A stretch of 64,000 bases of DNA, taken from the NCBI GenBank assembly GCA_000383115.1, contig KB910521.1:8789-72788 (forward strand), in the 5' to 3' direction. The notes under the pieces were generated by a model, which saw nothing but the letters and a program-made list of their open reading frames with translations, was not told the DNA's origin and made no database searches. This document shows positions 59,698 to 64,000 of this stretch, piece after piece. Numbering within the stretch: the first letter of the stretch is position 1; each line of letters opens with the position of its first letter. This DNA is from an alpha proteobacterium SCGC AAA015-N04 (GTDB lineage Bacteria; Pseudomonadota; Alphaproteobacteria; Puniceispirillales; Marisalimonadaceae). Made by a program: the position numbers and the translations under genes.

Positions 59698-59711
59698 CAA
59701 ACTATAGTTTG
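59698..59711. promoter_or_regulatory. 14-bp perfect palindrome between divergent genes
   Basis: CAAACTATAGTTTG is a perfect inverted repeat in the 103-base spacer between the monooxygenase (minus) and the hydratase (plus). It is a good candidate operator for a dimeric regulator; no regulator gene lies beside it. Confidence 0.5.
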
Positions 59712-59767
59712 TAATAATATAAATTTTTTATAAGATATTTCTACATGATTTTTGTGAAGGATTAATT

Positions 59768-60541
59768 ATGAATAGATTAGAGCAAATCGCACAATTTATG
59801 TTAGATCAACATAATTCAAAACAAAACTATGAAAACTTACCAGAAACATTAATGCCTAAAGATTTTGATGAAGCTTATAAAATACAAAAAATCTTTCAAG
59901 AAAATTCTGGAAGAGGTAGCTTGGGTGGTTTTAAAATTGCTTTAGCTTCCAAAGTGCAGCAACAACTATGTGGGATAGACCATCCTGTTGCTGGTGGTAT
60001 TTTTGTAAATGAAATCAAGTCAAGTCCTTCAACCTTTGAATTAGAAAACTTTCATGGATTAGGGTTGGAATTCGAAATAGCTGTAACATTATCAGATGAT
60101 TTGAAACCTGAAATGGGACCATTTAATAAAGATAATATTAGAGAATTTATAAAATCCCTGTCACCTGCTTTTGAATTAATTATAGATCGAAATGCAGATT
60201 ATTCTAATATAAATCCACTATCAATGATAACAGATAATGCTTGGTGTTCTGGTATAGTTATGGGCAAAGAACTTCCAAATTGGGAAAAATTAAACCTAGA
60301 TATTGTTAGATCACAATTACTTTGGAATGATGAAATTCCCCAAGACGCAATGATAAAGGACGCTAACCCACTTGAGTCATTATCTTGGGTTTCGAACCTA
60401 TTAACTTCATTGGGAAGAACTATCCCAAAAGATAGTGTTATAATTACCGGAAGCGTGATTAAGACTCGTGCTCCTAATAAAGGTGATCACATAATATATA
60501 AAGTTGAGGATCTATCAGAAGTAGAGATTAAGATAATTTAA
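59768..60541 (+). CDS. 2-keto-4-pentenoate hydratase family protein
   Basis: A 257-residue MhpD-type enzyme of the FAH superfamily, which adds water to 2-hydroxypenta-2,4-dienoates from meta-cleavage pathways; some members are oxaloacetate- or oxalocrotonate-type decarboxylases. GGFKIALASKVQQQLCGID near 55, FHGLGLEFEIAVTLSDDL near 95 (with the metal-binding Glu residues) and SPAFELIIDR near 135 are characteristic. Ribosome site AAGGA precedes the ATG. Its 3' end overlaps the TauE gene by 4 bases. It could supply a later step of ring cleavage even though it lies 45 kb from that operon. Confidence 0.86.
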   Translation: MNRLEQIAQFMLDQHNSKQNYENLPETLMPKDFDEAYKIQKIFQENSGRGSLGGFKIALASKVQQQLCGIDHPVAGGIFVNEIKSSPSTFELENFHGLGLEFEIAVTLSDDLKPEMGPFNKDNIREFIKSLSPAFELIIDRNADYSNINPLSMITDNAWCSGIVMGKELPNWEKLNLDIVRSQLLWNDEIPQDAMIKDANPLESLSWVSNLLTSLGRTIPKDSVIITGSVIKTRAPNKGDHIIYKVEDLSEVEIKII

Positions 60542-61311
60542 TTTAAAATATTATACTCTAACAATGATCGTATGATCATGTTAATAGCTGATATGCTAAA
60601 AAAAATGAGTAACAAATTTTTAAATGTTTTAGCATTTACTTTATTTCTAAGCTTTTCTCCTATTTGAAACCCTATTACTGCAACCACTGACCCAAGAGCT
60701 CCATAAATAAACATATTAGGCTGAAAAACACCTGTTGCAATATATCCAATTGATACAGGTATACACCCAATGGTAATTAAAAAACCACTAACATCAACAA
60801 ATTGTTTAGGTTTTACATTTTTCATTAATAAATACATAGTTACTGGAACTGCCCATATTGATGCTGCACCTCCTACTAAACCTCCTAATGCCCCAAGACC
60901 ACCTTGCCAAAAATTGTCATGATTAGGTTTCATTTTAAAATTAAAACCAAAAACTTGCAGACAAACAAATAAAAGAACTGCAACCGCAAAAATGAGACGA
61001 ACTACATCGTCTCCAATTTGATTTGCATAAAAAGAAGTAATTAAGATACAAACTACCAACGACGTAGCGAAATATTTATAATTTTTTACTAATTCTTTAG
61101 GATTATCTGCCTTACTCAACTGCCAAATGTTTGCAACGGTCATTGGTATTAGATTAAGTCCTAATGCCATTAATGGTGAAACAAAAAAAGTCATAATTGT
61201 AATTGCTGTTGTTGGAAGACCAATGCCAATTACCCCTTTAACAACGCCAGCAACAAAAAAAGCAAAGCTAACTATTAGTGCAACTTCGTTTGAGTTAGTT
61301 GATATATCCAA
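60538..61311 (-). CDS. TauE/SafE family sulfite or organic anion exporter
   Basis: A 257-residue membrane protein with about eight hydrophobic segments. The N-terminal FFVAGVVKGVIGIGLPTTAITIM near 18-40 is the TauE/SafE signature, and the repeat half begins GGLGALGGLVGGAASIW near 137. Members export sulfite, sulfoacetate or other C2-C3 sulfonated or organic anions; the substrate here is unknown. It is convergent with the hydratase, with a 4-base overlap of stops. Confidence 0.87.
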   Translation of the reverse strand: MDISTNSNEVALIVSFAFFVAGVVKGVIGIGLPTTAITIMTFFVSPLMALGLNLIPMTVANIWQLSKADNPKELVKNYKYFATSLVVCILITSFYANQIGDDVVRLIFAVAVLLFVCLQVFGFNFKMKPNHDNFWQGGLGALGGLVGGAASIWAVPVTMYLLMKNVKPKQFVDVSGFLITIGCIPVSIGYIATGVFQPNMFIYGALGSVVAVIGFQIGEKLRNKVNAKTFKNLLLIFFSISAINMIIRSLLEYNILN

Positions 61312-61396
61312 TTATTAAACCTTGAAAAATGTCATTTTATAAAATTTTTAGTATCATGTATTTCAAAATTAATTTAGTCATTTCTTTGTAAAAAAA

Positions 61397-62242
61397 TCAG
61401 TTCAGCCTTAAAATTATTACCCCAAAAAATAAACCTAATATTAATAAACTTTTAGTTAAATTTATCTTCTCTTTTAAGAAAAATACTCCCAATAAAACAG
61501 CAAAAAGGATAGAAGTTTCTCTCAAAGATGAGACCACAGCAATAGGTAAATATAAACATGCCCATACAACTATAGCATAAGCCGCATAAGATGCCGTGCC
61601 ACCTATAAAAAAATACATTTTCCCAGAAAGAATTATTCTTTTTAAAATTTCTTTTTCTTTACAACGCGCAAAAACATAAAAGATAAATCCATTGGCTATA
61701 GTCATTACACTATAAAACCCTACAGGATTTTGTGTAACTCTTGCCCCGTATCCATCCACAAGAGAATAGCTAGCAATAAAAAACCCTGTAACAACAGCCA
61801 AAACAAAGCCTTTAACCTCAGATTTCTTAAGTAGAAATTGTTTCAAACCATAAATTATCAAAGAAAATGAAATTAAAAAAATGGCAAAGATTTCTTGTTT
61901 TGAAATTTCTTCGTGAAAAAACAAAAAACTTACTATTAAAATAATTAATGGAGATAAACCTCTTGCTATAGGATAAATCTCTGACAATTCTCCATATCTA
62001 TATGCATTTAAAAGGAAAACTTGATAAAAAAAATGTAATAAAGAGCTAGCTATTATGAATTTCAAACCATCTATGTTAGGCAATCCAAAAAATAAAATAC
62101 CAATTATAGCAAATGGAATATGACCTAGAACCACTGAAGTCATACTTAAGAATTTATCTTCAGATCCCTTTAAAACAAAATTCCAAGTAGCGTGTAGAAA
62201 AGCAGCGAATAAAACCGCAATAATAATGAATGTTTCTATAAT
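61397..62242 (-). CDS. EamA/DMT family transporter, likely AUU start
   Basis: A drug/metabolite-type membrane transporter with two EamA repeats (about residues 1-140 and 146-281). The first in-frame ATG is at 62143 and would give 248 residues lacking the first helix. The frame is open 33 codons further upstream and encodes IETFIIIAVLFAAFL followed by HATWNFVLKG, the expected family N-terminus. No ATG, GTG or TTG occurs there, but AAAGG stands 6 bases before an ATT at 62242 (or 9 before an ATA at 62239). I therefore propose a non-AUG start, giving about 281 residues. Substrate unknown. Confidence 0.8.
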   Translation of the reverse strand: MIETFIIIAVLFAAFLHATWNFVLKGSEDKFLSMTSVVLGHIPFAIIGILFFGLPNIDGLKFIIASSLLHFFYQVFLLNAYRYGELSEIYPIARGLSPLIILIVSFLFFHEEISKQEIFAIFLISFSLIIYGLKQFLLKKSEVKGFVLAVVTGFFIASYSLVDGYGARVTQNPVGFYSVMTIANGFIFYVFARCKEKEILKRIILSGKMYFFIGGTASYAAYAIVVWACLYLPIAVVSSLRETSILFAVLLGVFFLKEKINLTKSLLILGLFFGVIILRLN

Positions 62243-62258
62243 AAAATACCTTTACTCT

Positions 62259-62283
62259 ATTAGATTAATTTTACTAATCTAAT
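62259..62283. repeat. 9-bp inverted repeat upstream of EamA gene
   Basis: ATTAGATTA (62259-62267) and TAATCTAAT (62275-62283) form a perfect inverted repeat with a 7-base spacer, 17 bases upstream of the proposed start. A further ATTAGATTA copy lies near 62439-62447. It could be an operator or a 5' leader hairpin. Confidence 0.35.
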
Positions 62284-62338
62284 CTAACTACAGTAGCAAA
62301 GAGTTTTGTAAATAAAAATAGAACATGAAAGCTAAAAA

Positions 62339-62403
62339 TTTTGAGTTTCATTTGGTAAAATCTAACTTAATCTCATCAATTCAAACCAAATGAATTCTCA
62401 AAA
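62339..62403 (-). terminator. Terminator after thiamine-diphosphate enzyme gene
   Basis: Long arms 62339-62356 and 62385-62403 pair over 7 plus 10 bp, with a small internal loop and a 28-base loop. On the minus strand the stem is followed by five T. It stands about 50 bases after the stop at 62454 and fits a rho-independent terminator. Confidence 0.6.
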
Positions 62404-62453
62404 CTATGTCTTTGTAAATAATTTTTATTTCAAATTTATTAGATTAAAAATAT

Positions 62454-64000
62454 TTAAATCAAAACTTCAATTAGAAATGGGCCTTTTTCTTTAAGTCCAT
62501 GTTTAAAATATTTTACTAAATCTTCAATGTTTTCAACTTTAACGGCGTCTACTCCCATTCCCTTCGATATAGAGACCCAATCTAATGCTGGATCTTTTAA
62601 AGACAACATTTCCATTGCCGATTTTCCTGGGTTATCAACACCTACGTTTGTTAATTCTCCTTGAAGGATCTTGTAACTTTGGTTTGCAAAAATTAGTATA
62701 ACTATATCTAAATTTTCTCTTGCCATAGTCCATAAAGACTGGACGGTATACATGGCGCTTCCATCACCTTCTAATGAAATAACTTTTTGATCTGGAGATG
62801 ATATTGCCGCTCCAATTGCTACAGGCATTCCAAATCCTATAGATCCTCCACAGTTATTCAGCCATGTATGTGGATGTGATCCTGAAGTTTGATAAAAGAA
62901 TTCTCTTCCAGTAGTTACAGATTCATCAACTATGATCGCATTTTCTGGGATTAATGCACCTAATACCATTCCCAATGACATTGGGTTAATTGGACCTTTA
63001 GGAATGTCTGGAATATCAAATTTTGAAATAGTACTAGGAGTATTATTTGATATTCCAATCCTATCTGATAACTCTTCGACAACTGTAGTGATATCATCTG
63101 ATATAGAAGCTAATTCAAAAAATTTAGTAGAATCTTGTGTTAAGACTCCAGGCTTATTTGGATATGCAAAAAAGGCGACTGGTCGTCTAGCTCCTATTAT
63201 TATAATGGTGTCAAAGTCTTTAAGAACTTCAACTGCTTTATCAACGACGTACGGTATTCTTACTGAATTTATTCTTCCCGCACCTTTATCTAAACGAGCA
63301 TTAAACCAATCAGTTTTAATTGGACAGCCCACTTTGTCCGCTACTTTTGCCAATTTAATAAGGTTGTTTTCTTCTAAAGCCTCACCACCAACAAGTATTA
63401 GAGGGTTCTTTGCATCTTGAAGTTCTAAAATTGCTTCCTCTATTATTTTAGAAGAAACTATCTTAGATTTCATATTTAATTCCATAGACTCAATTTTGCT
63501 TCCTTCATTCCATGCGGTATCACCAGGCAAGATTAGAGTTGCAATTTTCCCAGGTTTTATATTTGCTTGTCCAATTGCTTCAGCTCCGTCCTTTGCAATA
63601 TCTTTTGAAGATTTACTCGTTTTTACCCAATGTGAAACTGGTCTCGCTATTCCTTCAATATCTGAAGTTAACGGAGCATTTAATTTTATATGATCAAGAG
63701 CGTGCTCGCCTACTATATTTACAACTCCTGAATTAGCTTTTTTTGCATTATGCAGATTTGCAAGTCCATTTGCTAAACCAGGACCTAAATGTAGTAAAGT
63801 TGATGCTGGTGACCTTTTCATTCTAAAGTAACCGTCAGCAGCACCAGTAGCACAACCCTCAAAAAGACATAACACACTTCGCATATTTTGATATTTATCT
63901 AGAGCTGCAACGAAATGCATTTCTGATGTTCCAGGATTGGTAAAACAGACCTCAACATTACCTTCTAATAAAGTACCAACTAAACTCTCTGCTCCGTTCA
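62454..64000 (-). CDS. Thiamine-diphosphate enzyme, acetolactate synthase-like (5' edge)
   Basis: ThDP-dependent enzyme of the acetolactate synthase large-subunit superfamily. The frame stays open upstream of the ATG at 63920 to the window edge and reads NGAESLVGTLLEG...TNPGTSEMHF, the usual family start. The trace ends in TG, so the true ATG is probably cut after its first base, and the complete protein is about 515 residues. The catalytic glutamate lies in LFEGCATGAADGY (about residue 48). The ThDP-binding region is LEGDGSAMYTVQSLW with Asn about 27 residues later (FANQSY). No small regulatory subunit lies nearby, so a catabolic decarboxylase or lyase rather than biosynthetic IlvB is likely. 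Product unknown. Confidence 0.88.
   Translation of the reverse strand, partial: NGAESLVGTLLEGNVEVCFTNPGTSEMHFVAALDKYQNMRSVLCLFEGCATGAADGYFRMKRSPASTLLHLGPGLANGLANLHNAKKANSGVVNIVGEHALDHIKLNAPLTSDIEGIARPVSHWVKTSKSSKDIAKDGAEAIGQANIKPGKIATLILPGDTAWNEGSKIESMELNMKSKIVSSKIIEEAILELQDAKNPLILVGGEALEENNLIKLAKVADKVGCPIKTDWFNARLDKGAGRINSVRIPYVVDKAVEVLKDFDTIIIIGARRPVAFFAYPNKPGVLTQDSTKFFELASISDDITTVVEELSDRIGISNNTPSTISKFDIPDIPKGPINPMSLGMVLGALIPENAIIVDESVTTGREFFYQTSGSHPHTWLNNCGGSIGFGMPVAIGAAISSPDQKVISLEGDGSAMYTVQSLWTMARENLDIVILIFANQSYKILQGELTNVGVDNPGKSAMEMLSLKDPALDWVSISKGMGVDAVKVENIEDLVKYFKHGLKEKGPFLIEVLI

Noticed and set aside
62932-63420. Plus-strand ORF of 162 codons opposite the ThDP enzyme
   Set aside because: Antisense to a conserved enzyme; no start site signal and no recognisable domain.

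Overview
The window is a compact, AT-rich (about one third G+C by eye) bacterial chromosome segment. It is almost fully coding, with no gap above about 215 bp between genes, several overlapping genes, and no rRNA, tRNA, CRISPR array, insertion sequence or phage gene that I could find. The core gene order (rplU-rpmA-obgE-proB-proA-nadD-rsfS-rlmH-gpmI-ctpA-rppH, then atpHAGDC, priA, a small transaldolase and a xerC-like recombinase) and the Irr-type Fur protein point to an alphaproteobacterium. The low G+C, short spacers and many TRAP and ABC uptake systems suggest a streamlined marine heterotroph (SAR11- or HIMB59/AEGEAN-169-like). That placement is inference.

Bases 1-9900: an amidase cut by the window edge; a TRAP system whose binding protein is transcribed divergently from a fused DctQM permease, with an unannotated 40-residue membrane protein ahead of the binding protein; TerC; a GMC oxidoreductase paired with a methyltransferase; an AlaX editing protein; a divergent SDR; and a DUF445 protein. 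Bases 9900-14900: a tight minus-strand operon (extradiol dioxygenase, flavin hydroxylase, IclR regulator, second VOC protein, FAH hydrolase) that looks like an aromatic ring hydroxylation and cleavage pathway. Bases 15000-26400: uptake systems on the plus strand, namely two complete TRAP operons and one five-gene branched-chain-amino-acid-type ABC operon. In all three a strong hairpin follows the binding-protein gene.

Bases 26400-49700: an M23 peptidase, then housekeeping genes: ribosomal proteins, proline synthesis, NAD synthesis, ribosome silencing, glycolysis, RNA decapping, F1-ATPase, replication restart, recombination. Last comes an irr-katG oxidative/iron block with a clear promoter and a palindrome resembling the Irr box. 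Bases 49800-64000: accessory catabolism: amidase, metallo-hydrolase, class III aminotransferase, family III CoA-transferase, FAH-fold enzymes, NIPSNAP, glutathione transferase, 3-hydroxyisobutyrate dehydrogenase-like enzyme, flavin monooxygenase, hydratase, two exporters and a thiamine-diphosphate enzyme that runs off the right edge.

Three otherwise good genes (M23 peptidase, nadD, 3-hydroxyisobutyrate dehydrogenase-like) are each broken by exactly one extra base in a homopolymer run (A10, G8, A7). This is either sequencing error or slippage-dependent expression. A fourth gene (an EamA transporter) appears to start at a non-AUG codon. I found no clear multi-gene novel defence or mobile system. 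The least explained items are the small membrane protein next to the first TRAP system, the post-binding-protein hairpins, and the homopolymer frameshifts.
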